Source of the DNA: JBBDYH01 sp040901795
Lineage (GTDB): Bacteria; Planctomycetota; Planctomycetia; Pirellulales; JALHPA01
Length of the DNA: 24,864 nt
Reading direction: 5' to 3'
Assembly (NCBI GenBank): GCA_040901795.1
Contig: JBBDYH010000076.1
Coordinates: 1 to 24,864, forward strand
Positions within the stretch are counted from its first letter, which is position 1. Every line of letters starts with the position of its first letter. Under the pieces are notes generated by a model. It was not told the DNA's origin. It worked only from the letters and a program-made list of their open reading frames with translations, and searched no databases. Shown one piece after another: positions 7,678 to 15,458 of the stretch. The position numbers and the translations under genes were made by a program.

Positions 7678-9963
7678 ATGCAATCACGGATTGGCTATCG
7701 GAACAGGTCGGCAGGATGTGCTCGCGGGGCTGCGGTTTCTCGTACTGCCCTCCTGATGAGCTGCCTAGGCGCTGTCGTTCTTCTCGGAGCCACGACTCCC
7801 GCACAGCAGCCCGGCAACGAAAAGGTACCCGCCGACGCTGAGCGAGCTCCCGCAGCGGCCAAAGAGAAGACCGCAAAAGGCGTCTTGGTTCGTCTTTCGC
7901 TGCCGATCAACGACAACGGCAGCAGCCGCTTCATCCGCACCGTCCGCCGCGCCCTGCCAAAACTGCCGGCAGCCGACCCGCGGCCCGTGCTGATCATCGA
8001 GTTCTCCGTCGGCCAGTCGAAGGACGGCCTGGGGTCGGACTTCCACAGCGCCAGCCGGTTAGCCGAGTTTCTGATCAGTGACGAGCTGCAACACGTCAAA
8101 ACCGTCGCCTATATTCCTGAGACGATTCGAGGACACGGCGTACTAGCGGCCTTAGCTTGTCGTGAGATCGTCATGGCGCCCGACGCTGAGATCGGCGACG
8201 CGGGCGTCGACGAGCCGGATAAGATCCCCATTCGCAAAGAGACCTACGATCGGATCGCCCGCGCCACACTGACGGTTCAACCCGCCGTGGCGCTGAAAAT
8301 GCTCGACAAGGACCTGGACGTACGCAAAGTGGTCTTCGCCGGCGGCGCAGGCGGCGCGGAGTATGTCCTCGCTGACAAGGTGGAGGAGATCAAGAAAGAG
8401 CGTAACGTCACTGAGGTCATCTCACTCAAAGACGGCAACTTGTTCAGCGGGCAGGAGGCCCGTAGCGAGCCGCGATTCGTCAGCCACCTGGCAACCAGCC
8501 GCAGCGAGCTTGCCAAGCAATTGGGTGTCGATGCTCGCGTGCTCCGCGAAAGCCCCCTGGCCAGCGATGTGAAGCCGATCCAGGTCACAATCAGCGGCGA
8601 AATGACCAGCAAGCTGGCCGCGGAAGTGATGCGGCAGATCGACGACAATGTGGAACAAGCAGGGGCAAACTTCGTCGTCGTTCGGATTGACAGTCCCGGC
8701 GGCAACTCGAGCGAGAGTCAGAAATTGGCCAACCACCTGGCGCGTCTGAACCCCGAACGCGTTCACACTGTAGCCTACATCGAAAACGAGGCCGCGGGCG
8801 ACGCCGCCATCATCGCGCTGGCCTGCGACGAGATCATAATGCATCCGACTGCGGTCCTCGGCGGCGATGGCGCATTGGACCTCAATCTGAATGACGGTCG
8901 CGGCAAGCAAGAGATCGAGATGGCGGTGAGCACCTACCGCGAAGGCGTCGCCAAGCCCAAATCGCGCTCCTGGTCGATCGGCGCTGCCATCATCGATCCG
9001 TCGCTAAAGGTCTATCGCTACACCAACAAGTCCAGCGGGCTGGTCGAGTACTGGTCCGAGGACGAGGCCAAAGAGGAGCTAAAAAAAGATCCTCAAGCTT
9101 GGCTGCAAGGACCGCTAATCGCCAGCGGTGTCGGCCGGTTGGCACTGACCGGCGCAAAAGCCGAGGAGTATGGAGTCATCACGAAGACGGTCGAGAACTT
9201 CGAGGAGCTGAAGAACCACTATGACGTGGATGACCCGGCGCTGGTCGATCCGACCTGGGTAGACAAGCTGCTGCGGTTTCTCGCCTCACCGAACGTGGCT
9301 TTGTTCCTGCTGCTCATCGGAGGCGCGGCGGTCTACGCGGAGCTGCAAACTCCGGGCGTTGGCTTGGGGGGCATGATCGCGTTTATTTGCTTCTTGCTGT
9401 TCTTCTGGGCCAAGGTTTTCGACGGCACCGCCGGCGCGCTCGAGATCCTCTTGTTCGCCGCCGGTCTGGCCTGCGTGGTGATCGAGGTGTTCGTCTTGCC
9501 CGGCATCGGCATGGGCATCTTTGCGCTGGGGGGCGGGTTGATGATCATCGTCTCACTGGTTCTGGCCAGCCAGACCTTCATTTTGCCCCACTCCAGCTAT
9601 GAACTGCGGCAAATGACGAATTCGCTACTGGTCGTAGGTGGGGCGGCGGTCGGCACCGTGGCAGCCATCGCCGGCTTGCGCCGCTGGCTGCCGCACGCGC
9701 CCATCTTCAACCGCATGTTGCTGGCGCCCCCTTCGCCGGAGGAAAGCGAGCACATTGACCAGCGCGAGTCGCTGGTGAACTACGAGCACCTGCTCGGCCG
9801 TTCGGGAACCGCGGTAACGCATTTGGCCCCTTCCGGCAAGGCGCACATCGGCGACGAGCTGGTCGATGTGATCACCGCCGGCGAGTTTGTCGACCGCGAC
9901 TCGCAAGTCGTCGTCATCGAAGTCCGCGGCAATTGCGTCGTCGTCGGCTCGGCTCAAGTGTGA
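7678..9963 (+). CDS. Long NfeD-family membrane protein with two degenerate ClpP-class modules
   Basis: The protein has 761 residues. A signal or anchor segment covers about 20-42. Two ClpP-class serine-protease-like modules follow, at about 70-240 (VLIIEFSVG, RGHGVLAALACREIVMAPD) and 300-510 (VVVRIDSPGGNSSES, then EAAGDAAIIALACDEIIMHP). Four or five membrane spans lie at about 535-670. A C-terminal OB-fold NfeD domain ends the protein (about 703-760: LGRSGTAVTHLAPSGKAHIG). Active NfeD proteases carry a serine in an SAGA-like motif just before the IAL helix. Here both modules have glycine at that place (G152 and G374 by my alignment), so proteolysis is doubtful. NfeD proteins work with flotillin/stomatin partners in membrane microdomains, and a floA gene is two genes downstream. 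The start at 7678 gives a credible signal peptide but lacks a Shine-Dalgarno site. The ATG at 7756 is an alternative. Confidence 0.9.
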   Translation: MQSRIGYRNRSAGCARGAAVSRTALLMSCLGAVVLLGATTPAQQPGNEKVPADAERAPAAAKEKTAKGVLVRLSLPINDNGSSRFIRTVRRALPKLPAADPRPVLIIEFSVGQSKDGLGSDFHSASRLAEFLISDELQHVKTVAYIPETIRGHGVLAALACREIVMAPDAEIGDAGVDEPDKIPIRKETYDRIARATLTVQPAVALKMLDKDLDVRKVVFAGGAGGAEYVLADKVEEIKKERNVTEVISLKDGNLFSGQEARSEPRFVSHLATSRSELAKQLGVDARVLRESPLASDVKPIQVTISGEMTSKLAAEVMRQIDDNVEQAGANFVVVRIDSPGGNSSESQKLANHLARLNPERVHTVAYIENEAAGDAAIIALACDEIIMHPTAVLGGDGALDLNLNDGRGKQEIEMAVSTYREGVAKPKSRSWSIGAAIIDPSLKVYRYTNKSSGLVEYWSEDEAKEELKKDPQAWLQGPLIASGVGRLALTGAKAEEYGVITKTVENFEELKNHYDVDDPALVDPTWVDKLLRFLASPNVALFLLLIGGAAVYAELQTPGVGLGGMIAFICFLLFFWAKVFDGTAGALEILLFAAGLACVVIEVFVLPGIGMGIFALGGGLMIIVSLVLASQTFILPHSSYELRQMTNSLLVVGGAAVGTVAAIAGLRRWLPHAPIFNRMLLAPPSPEESEHIDQRESLVNYEHLLGRSGTAVTHLAPSGKAHIGDELVDVITAGEFVDRDSQVVVIEVRGNCVVVGSAQV

Positions 9964-10051
9964 GTCAGCCGCAGGGCACTGGCCCCCGGTTTCTGGGAAC
10001 ACGGGACGTTAGGGCGTACCGATATTCTTGCCCGCTTCGTGCGATGCGCTT

Positions 10052-10059
10052 GCTATAAT
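10052..10059 (+). promoter_or_regulatory. Extended -10 promoter element before the short nfeD gene
   Basis: TGCTATAAT is a perfect extended -10 (TG-N-TATAAT; hexamer at 10054-10059). No good -35 stands at the usual distance; TTGCCC at 10028-10033 is 20 bases away. It may give the short NfeD/FloA genes a second start of transcription, with a leader of about 108 bases that contains the TTCGTGATTCG repeats. Confidence 0.45.
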
Positions 10060-10105
10060 AGCCGTGATTGCATGCACAACTGCCGATGTCCCCATGGAAC
10101 ATCCG

Positions 10106-10163
10106 CTGCTTCGTCATTTGAGTTTCGTGATTCGTTCGTGATTCGGATTTCGTCATTCGGACT
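10106..10163. repeat. Degenerate TTCGTGATTCG tandem repeat
   Basis: Words of the type TTCGTCATT, TTTCGTGATTCG, TTCGTGATTCGG and TTTCGTCATTCGG follow each other between the promoter element and the start at 10174. Similar in style to the ATGAACG array at 7512-7570. Function unknown. Confidence 0.5.
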
Positions 10164-10173
10164 TTTGCATACT

Positions 10174-10764
10174 ATGGACCCGTTGGTTTGGGCCGGTCTC
10201 CTATTATTGCTGGGACTGGCGCTCGTGATGACTGAAGTATTTGTCCCCTCGGGTGGCATCCTCGGCGTGTTGGCGTTGACCGCCATCGTCGTAGCCATCG
10301 TGCTGGCCTTCTTACAGTCGGGCGCTCTGGCCGGGTTCTTATTCGTGCTGGTTTCCTTAGTGGCAGTCCCCACGATCCTTTTTTTGGCCTTCCAATGGCT
10401 GCCGGAGACGGCCGTTGGCAAGCGGTTATTGGCCGAGGTGCCCTTGCCGGAGGAGGTCTTGCCCGATGACGAAGACCGGCGGGCGCTGCGCGAATTGGTG
10501 GGCAAGGTCGGCCGCGCGGAAACACGAATGTTGCCCAGTGGCGCCGTGCGGATTGAAGGACGGACGATCGACGCGGCGAGCGAGGGCATGCCGATCGAGC
10601 CGGGCCAGCCGGTCCGCGTGATTGAAGTTCACGGCACGCGAGTGACGGTTCGCCTGGTAACCGAGGAGGCGGCCGCAGCGGCCCCGTCCTCCAAAAACAA
10701 TGATGACGTATTGGCCCAGACGATCGACAAGTTGGGACTCGACCCGTTCGAGCCGTTGGCGTGA
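10174..10764 (+). CDS. Short NfeD-family membrane protein
   Basis: The 196-residue protein lacks any protease domain. It opens with a hydrophobic segment (WAGLLLLLGLALVMTE, about 6-21), then the turn EVFVPSGGILG typical of NfeD, and two more membrane segments at about 31-49 and 52-75. The soluble C-terminal OB-fold is at about 105-163 (LVGKVGRAETRMLPSGAVRI, then GQPVRVIEVHG and VTVRLV). The last 30 residues are Ala- and Asp-rich. The ATG at 10174 is the only start that opens directly on the first membrane segment. The upstream in-frame codons lie in repeat DNA. Short NfeD proteins usually pair with a flotillin or stomatin-like protein, and the next gene is floA. Confidence 0.9.
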   Translation: MDPLVWAGLLLLLGLALVMTEVFVPSGGILGVLALTAIVVAIVLAFLQSGALAGFLFVLVSLVAVPTILFLAFQWLPETAVGKRLLAEVPLPEEVLPDDEDRRALRELVGKVGRAETRMLPSGAVRIEGRTIDAASEGMPIEPGQPVRVIEVHGTRVTVRLVTEEAAAAAPSSKNNDDVLAQTIDKLGLDPFEPLA

Positions 10765-10768
10765 CCAG

Positions 10769-10826
10769 GTGTAGCCATCACGCTCCGCGTGATGATGCAT
10801 CCTCTCGCGGAGCAAGAGGGCTACAC
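10769..10826. repeat. Paired hairpin repeat (GTGTAG...CGCTCCGCG family), copy 1
   Basis: The outer arms GTGTAGCC (10769-10776) and GGCTACAC (10819-10826) are perfectly complementary. Inside are CATCACGC-TCC-GCGTGATG (10776-10794) and CCTCTCGC-GGA-GCAAGAGG, with one mismatch in the second stem. A near-perfect relative is at 13724-13772. It sits five bases after the short nfeD stop, between that gene and floA, so it would be transcribed as part of the cluster's mRNA. Confidence 0.75.
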
Positions 10827-10908
10827 TCGCTTGACAAGTCGCGTGCGGTCGCACACACTGCGCGAGACGCTGTTTCCCCTCAAAACTTGCTCCCTCAAAG
10901 GCACTCGC

Positions 10909-11967
10909 TTGGACTATTCCTTGCTCGCTCAGGCCGATTGGAGGCAGATCGCCACGATCATTGTGATCCTGGTGGTCTTAGTAATTGGCCTGATCCTGCT
11001 GGCCGTCTTCGCGCGGTACTTCCGTCTGTGGATCCAATCCGTGACCACCGGGGCCGGGATTGGCATTTTCGATCTCTTGGGCATGAGCTTTCGCAAGGTC
11101 AATGCCACGATCATCGTCCGCAGCAAGATCATGGCCGTTCAGGCCGGCCTGGGCGAAGAGACCGGCATTACCAGCAAGGCGCTCGAAGCCCATTACCTCG
11201 CCGGCGGCCGCGTGCCGTTGGTGATCCAGGCGATGATCGCCGCCAAGAAGGCCAAAACGATCAACCTCGATTATCGGCTGGCCACGGCGATCGACCTGGC
11301 TGGCCGCGACTGTCTGGAAGCCGTGCGGACCAGCGTCTATCCCAAGGTGATCGACTGCCCACCGCGCGGGTCGAGCAAAGAGTCGCTCGACGCGGTCGCC
11401 AAAAACGGGATCCAGCTAAAGGTCAAGGCCCGCGTCACCGTCCGGGCGAATCTCAATCAGTTGATCGGCGGCGCCATGGAAGAGACGATCATTGCGCGCG
11501 TCGGCGAAGGGATCGTCAGTGCGATCGGATCGGCTGACCGCCACACCGACGTGTTGGAGAGCCCGGACCGCATTTCGAAGGCGGTGCTGGCTCGCCGGCT
11601 CGATTCGCAGACCGCGTTTGAGATCGTTTCGATCGACATTGCCGACATCGACGTGGGGGACAACATCGGCGCTCGCCTGCAAGCCGACCAGGCCGAGGCC
11701 GATATGCGCGTGGCCAGGGCCAACGCCGAAAGCCGCCGCGCTATGGCGGTGGCGCAGGAACAGGAGAAGATCGCCGAGATTGAGGAGAGCCGCTCGAAGG
11801 TCGTCGAGGCCGAAGCGGAAGTTCCGCGGGCAATCGCCGATGCGTTTCACGCCGGCCGGCTGGGCATTATCGACTATTACAAGCTGCGAAACGTACAAGC
11901 CGATACTGAGATGCGACGCGCCATCGCCGGCAGCGGCTCGCCTGGCACGGCCTCGGCGGCGATGTAG
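10909..11967 (+). CDS. floA: FloA flotillin-like membrane scaffold protein (YqfA/UPF0365 family)
   Basis: FloA proteins form membrane microdomains that gather and stabilise other membrane proteins. The 352-residue product has one membrane segment (IATIIVILVVLVIGLILLAV, about 14-33) followed by a hairpin-like FRLWIQSVTTGAGIGIFDLL. A SPFH/PHB domain covers about 60-255 (KVNATIIVRSKIMAVQAGL; IQLKVKARVTVRANL; GSADRHTDVLESPDRISKAVL). A Glu/Ala-rich helix typical of flotillins covers 259-308 (RLQADQAEADMRVARANAES). Usual family length is about 330. I chose the TTG at 10909, preceded by CAAAGG eight bases upstream, because the in-frame ATG at 10789 would translate through the hairpin repeat at 10769-10826 and add an unconserved basic leader. 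The start is the least certain part. The two NfeD genes before it match the known partnership. Confidence 0.92.
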   Translation: MDYSLLAQADWRQIATIIVILVVLVIGLILLAVFARYFRLWIQSVTTGAGIGIFDLLGMSFRKVNATIIVRSKIMAVQAGLGEETGITSKALEAHYLAGGRVPLVIQAMIAAKKAKTINLDYRLATAIDLAGRDCLEAVRTSVYPKVIDCPPRGSSKESLDAVAKNGIQLKVKARVTVRANLNQLIGGAMEETIIARVGEGIVSAIGSADRHTDVLESPDRISKAVLARRLDSQTAFEIVSIDIADIDVGDNIGARLQADQAEADMRVARANAESRRAMAVAQEQEKIAEIEESRSKVVEAEAEVPRAIADAFHAGRLGIIDYYKLRNVQADTEMRRAIAGSGSPGTASAAM

Positions 11968-12061
11968 TTTTGGAGTGCGGTGACTTGTCGCCGCTTTGGA
12001 TTTCAAACCGGCAAGCAGGCCAAACGACTACACAACTTCATAACGCACTTTGAAAAAGAAA

Positions 12062-12079
12062 GCGATGACGAGTCATCGC
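12062..12079. promoter_or_regulatory. Perfect 8-bp inverted repeat before the one-pass membrane protein
   Basis: GCGATGAC-GA-GTCATCGC is an 18-base near-continuous palindrome ending 14 bases before the ATG at 12094. The two-base spacer disfavours an RNA hairpin and fits a dimeric DNA-binding protein site better. It could also be a chance feature or block the ribosome site. No regulator is encoded nearby. Confidence 0.35.
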
Positions 12080-12093
12080 ACTCCATATCAACG

Positions 12094-12798
12094 ATGACAA
12101 ACTTGCCAGTGCTGTTCGCCTTCGATCCCGACTGGGTCCGGCTGGCCATTTTTTTGGTCGTCGCGGTGGGCTATCTGATCAGCTTTATCGCCACACGACT
12201 GCGCGACCGGCAAGTCGCGAAGAACCGCTTGCCCCGCCCGCCACGCCAAGACCCCGGCACCACGAAGGAACTCGATGACTTTCTCAAGCGGTCGTCCCCC
12301 AGCCGGCGCGACACCGCGAAAAAGCCGGTCCAACCTGTTTCGCGTTCGCAACCCCAGCCCGACGTCCGCACCCGCGCCCCGCGCCGCAAAGCTGACGAGC
12401 GCGACAAGCGACGTCGCACACCGACGCCCACGCCGACGGCGGCGTTGGTCAACCTCCGTGAAAGCGACTTGACCAAAGAACGTGGCGCCGGCCCCGTGGG
12501 ACAAGTCCGGCCGTCGATCGATACGCGCGAGTTTGCCGAGCGCGCCGAGCACCTGGGGAGCTTCGACGAGGCGCGCTCGTTGGAGAACCGTGTGAAGCAA
12601 GCGTTCTCACACCAGGTCGGCACTCTGGCGGCCGCTCCAGCCGATAGTCTTGCGGCGCAGAACCGTGCAGCCGCGGCCGCAGCCGCGGCAACCGGCAGCA
12701 GACAAACGCTCCCCATCGCCGCTTTGCTCAGCGGCGGCAATCTGCGCAACGCGATCATTCTCAACGAGATCCTAAAGCGGCCTGAAGAACGGTGGTAG
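12094..12798 (+). CDS. Single-pass membrane protein of unknown function, FloA-linked
   Basis: The product has 234 residues. One membrane segment covers about 15-34 (WVRLAIFLVVAVGYLISFIA). A long basic, proline-rich, probably disordered region follows (about 35-118, with RRKADERDKRRRTPTPTPT), then a Glu/Arg helical part at about 143-175 and an Ala run (190-199). The C-terminus, LPIAALLSGGNLRNAIILN plus EILKRPEERW, looks like a conserved short helix that could be a docking tail. I recall similar ends in planctomycete proteins encoded beside NfeD/FloA, but cannot verify it here. The ATG at 12094 was chosen over the in-frame 11980 because it is the natural start of the membrane protein. The gene lies 126 bases after floA and seven bases before the dehydrogenase, so it is probably in their operon. 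Confidence 0.72.
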   Translation: MTNLPVLFAFDPDWVRLAIFLVVAVGYLISFIATRLRDRQVAKNRLPRPPRQDPGTTKELDDFLKRSSPSRRDTAKKPVQPVSRSQPQPDVRTRAPRRKADERDKRRRTPTPTPTAALVNLRESDLTKERGAGPVGQVRPSIDTREFAERAEHLGSFDEARSLENRVKQAFSHQVGTLAAAPADSLAAQNRAAAAAAAATGSRQTLPIAALLSGGNLRNAIILNEILKRPEERW

Positions 12799-12805
12799 GC
12801 GCGAT

Positions 12806-13726
12806 ATGGCGAAACTGGAAATCGCTCCCGGCAAAACGCGGCTGGGATGGGTTGGTACGGGTGTGATGGGTGTCAGCATGTGCGGGCACCTGATCGCACG
12901 CGGCTTCACGGCCACGATCTACAATCGCACTAAGCCTAAGGCTCAGCCGCTGCTTGATATGGGCGCCAAGTGGGCCGACAGCCCTCGAGCCGTCGCCGAG
13001 AATTCCGACGTTGTATTCAGCATCGTCGGCTATCCCAGCGATGTCCGCGAAGTAATCCTCGGCGAACAAGGCGCGCTCGCCGGCAGCCGGGCCGGCACGG
13101 TGCTTGTGGACATGACGACTAGCGATCCGTCATTGGCGGTTGAAATTGCCGAGCGCGCCAAAGCGAAAGGCGTTCATAGCGTCGATGCACCGGTCTCCGG
13201 TGGCGACATCGGCGCGCGCGAAGCCCGGCTCTCGATCATGATCGGCGGCGACAAAGACGTGGTTGCCGCCTTAGCGCCCTGCTTCGAGGCGATGGGTAAG
13301 ACGATCATTCACCAGGGCGGACCAGGGGCCGGACAGCATACCAAACTTACCAACCAGATCCTGATCGCCACCAACATGATCGGTGTCTGCGAGGCCTTGC
13401 TGTATGCCTACAAGGCAGGCCTCGATCTGAATACGGTCATGCAATCCGTGTCGCCCGGCGCCGCCGGAAGCTGGTCGCTCAGCAATCTCGGCCCCCGCAT
13501 AATCAACAACAACTTCGACCCGGGATTCTTTGTCGAGCACTTCATCAAAGACATGGGGCTGGCCTTGGCCGAATCGAAACGGATGGGCCTTTCGCTGCCG
13601 GGACTGGCCCTTGCGCATCAGTTGTACATCGCCTTGCAGTCGCAAGGCCAGGGCCGCGCCGGCACGCACGCGCTGATGCTCGCCCTCTCGTCGCTTTCCG
13701 GTATCGATTGGCGAAAGCGAGTCTAG
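12806..13726 (+). CDS. NAD(P)-dependent beta-hydroxyacid dehydrogenase (3-hydroxyisobutyrate dehydrogenase family)
   Basis: The family oxidises beta-hydroxyacids such as 3-hydroxyisobutyrate or tartronate semialdehyde. The 306-residue length is normal. The Rossmann motif GWVGTGVMG is at 14-22, and YNRTKPK (39-45) has the Arg-Thr pair that often accompanies NADP use. The substrate motif DAPVSGGDIGA has S131. The catalytic lysine is K180 in HTKLTNQ. The all-helical C-terminal domain contains NFDPGFFVEHFIKDMGLAL. The start follows the preceding stop by seven bases, which indicates co-transcription with the FloA-linked gene. The stop codon TAG (13724-13726) is the first three bases of a hairpin repeat. 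The exact substrate is not predictable. Confidence 0.9.
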   Translation: MAKLEIAPGKTRLGWVGTGVMGVSMCGHLIARGFTATIYNRTKPKAQPLLDMGAKWADSPRAVAENSDVVFSIVGYPSDVREVILGEQGALAGSRAGTVLVDMTTSDPSLAVEIAERAKAKGVHSVDAPVSGGDIGAREARLSIMIGGDKDVVAALAPCFEAMGKTIIHQGGPGAGQHTKLTNQILIATNMIGVCEALLYAYKAGLDLNTVMQSVSPGAAGSWSLSNLGPRIINNNFDPGFFVEHFIKDMGLALAESKRMGLSLPGLALAHQLYIALQSQGQGRAGTHALMLALSSLSGIDWRKRV

Positions 13727-13772
13727 TCATCACGCTCCGCGTGATGAATCCTCTCGCGGAGCGAGAGGACTA
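13724..13772. repeat. Paired hairpin repeat (CGCTCCGCG family), copy 2, between convergent genes
   Basis: TCATCACGC-TCC-GCGTGATGA (13727-13747) and TCCTCTCGC-GGA-GCGAGAGGA (13749-13769) are two perfect 9-bp stems, enclosed by TAGTC and GACTA. The first TAG is the stop of the dehydrogenase and the last CTA is the stop of the oxidoreductase on the other strand. It fills the whole gap and may act as a two-way transcription barrier. Same family as 10769-10826. Confidence 0.8.
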
Positions 13773-15416
13773 CACTGCATCACGCAGGATCTCTGCCGCG
13801 GCGTTCTTACCGCAGATGCCCATCACGCCGCCGCCGGGATGACTAGCCGCGCCGCACAGGTACAGCCCACGAATCGGCGAGCGGTGATCAGCCCAGCCGG
13901 GGACCGGACGCAGCGAATAGAGCTGGTGCGGCGTCATCGCGCCTTGCATGATATTGCCGCCGGTCAGGCCAAACGTCCGCTCCAGATCCAACGGACTGAG
14001 AACCTGCCGGTGTTCGATAGCGCCACGCACATTTGGCGCATACTCGGCCAACACGTCGATGCAGCGATCGGCGAATGACTCCTTGATGTCATCCCATGTG
14101 ACAACTCCATCGGTCAAACGGTAGGGGGCGTATTGCACAAACATGCTCATCAAGTGCTTGCCCGACGGAGCGATCGTGCGGTCAAGGCTAGTGGGGATCG
14201 TGAGCTCCAGCACAGGCCGCTGGCTTGGCCTGCCGCAGACAGCATCGGCAAATGCGCGTTCGATGTAGTCCTGAGTCGGCGAGATATGGATCGTGCCATG
14301 GTGCTGCGGTCCGATTCCTCCCGGCGCGGCTACGGGCGCGGCCGTGAATCGCGGCGGCTCGCCAAGCGCAAGATTGATCTTGGCCGACGCCGAGCTGTAA
14401 TCGATCCGCTCGACCGCCTGCCGAAAGTCCGCCGGCAGATCAGTCGATCCGAGCAAACGCAGGAACGTCTGCTGCGCGTCGATGCTCGAGGCCACGTTCG
14501 CAGCGTCAATGGTCTTTCCATCCGCCAGTTCGACGCCGGCCGTGCGGCCGTTATGAACAAGAATCCGGTGAACGGGCGTTTCGCGAAGAATCACGACGCC
14601 AAGATCGGTACAGGCCGACGCAATCGCATTCGAAAGCGCCCCCATACCACCCTCCACGTAACCCCAGACGCCGCGCGAACCGCCGGCTTCACCCATCACA
14701 TGGTGCAAAAGAACATAGGCGCTGCCCGCGGCGGAGATCGAGGTCATCGCGCCAATGATGGCATCGGTCGCTAATGTCGCCTTGAGAGCTTCCGTCTCGA
14801 ACCAGCGATCGAGGATCGGTCGCGCGGCGCCGGCCAATAGCTCAATCGCCTGTGGCAGCTCGTTACCGAGGGATTTTGACGAGCGGTAGGCGGCCCATAG
14901 CTTTCGCAGGTCGCGGAGCTTCTTGACCAGACCGACCTTGCGCCAAGCTCTCGGCAGGGGGAGGGCATCGGGGGCAATTCCGGTAAGAATCGGATCAATC
15001 GCCGCGGCAACGCGCTCCAAGAGTGCGTTATAACGCGGGTAAGCTTCAGCGTCCGGCGGACTGAACTTACCGATCTCTCGTCGGCAAAGGGCCTCGTCCG
15101 GGCCGAGCAGCAAGCTGCGACCATCGGGCAGAGGCGTGAACGACGAGGGGGAGCGGGCCAAGATCTTCAGACCATACTGCGCCAGACGCAGCTCTTGAAT
15201 GATCTGTGGCTGGAAGAGACTAACGACGTACGCGGCGGTCGAGACTTTGTAGCCCGGCCATAACGCCTCAGTCGTGGCGCACCCACCGAGCACGTGCCGC
15301 CGCTCGAGCACGCAGACTCTCCGTCCGCTCTTGGCTAAGTAGGCGGCGCATACCAGGCCGTTATGTCCGCCGCCAATGACGACGCAGTCGTACCGGTCCT
15401 TGGTGGGCACCGCCAT
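13770..15416 (-). CDS. FAD-dependent oxidoreductase, PYROXD2-like (phytoene-desaturase-type fold)
   Basis: The 548-residue protein begins with a dinucleotide-binding fold, DCVVIGGGHNGLVCAAYLA (GGGHNG at 15-20), ending in E38 of VLERR for the adenine ribose. HVLGGCATTE continues as in PYROXD2 and carotenoid desaturase relatives. Further PYROXD2-like segments are YVVSLFQPQII, GGSRGVWGYVEGGMGALSNA and, at the C-terminus, GLYLCGAASHPGGGVMGICG, where FAD is held. There is no signal peptide. PYROXD2 relatives have poorly known substrates, so true phytoene desaturation is unlikely and no carotenoid gene is nearby. The gene ends at the repeat shared with the convergent dehydrogenase. The ATG at 15416 starts the first beta strand correctly. 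Confidence 0.88.
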   Translation of the reverse strand: MAVPTKDRYDCVVIGGGHNGLVCAAYLAKSGRRVCVLERRHVLGGCATTEALWPGYKVSTAAYVVSLFQPQIIQELRLAQYGLKILARSPSSFTPLPDGRSLLLGPDEALCRREIGKFSPPDAEAYPRYNALLERVAAAIDPILTGIAPDALPLPRAWRKVGLVKKLRDLRKLWAAYRSSKSLGNELPQAIELLAGAARPILDRWFETEALKATLATDAIIGAMTSISAAGSAYVLLHHVMGEAGGSRGVWGYVEGGMGALSNAIASACTDLGVVILRETPVHRILVHNGRTAGVELADGKTIDAANVASSIDAQQTFLRLLGSTDLPADFRQAVERIDYSSASAKINLALGEPPRFTAAPVAAPGGIGPQHHGTIHISPTQDYIERAFADAVCGRPSQRPVLELTIPTSLDRTIAPSGKHLMSMFVQYAPYRLTDGVVTWDDIKESFADRCIDVLAEYAPNVRGAIEHRQVLSPLDLERTFGLTGGNIMQGAMTPHQLYSLRPVPGWADHRSPIRGLYLCGAASHPGGGVMGICGKNAAAEILRDAV

Positions 15417-15458
15417 GCAGGTTTGCTTCTTATGCCAAGCGTTGATTCACCGACGGCC

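Noticed and set aside
10789..10908. N-terminal extension of FloA from the ATG at 10789.
   Set aside because: It would translate a hairpin repeat, and FloA proteins start close to the membrane segment. Kept only as an alternative start.
13770..15416. A carotenoid desaturase (crtI).
   Set aside because: The sequence follows PYROXD2 more closely and no other carotenoid gene is nearby.
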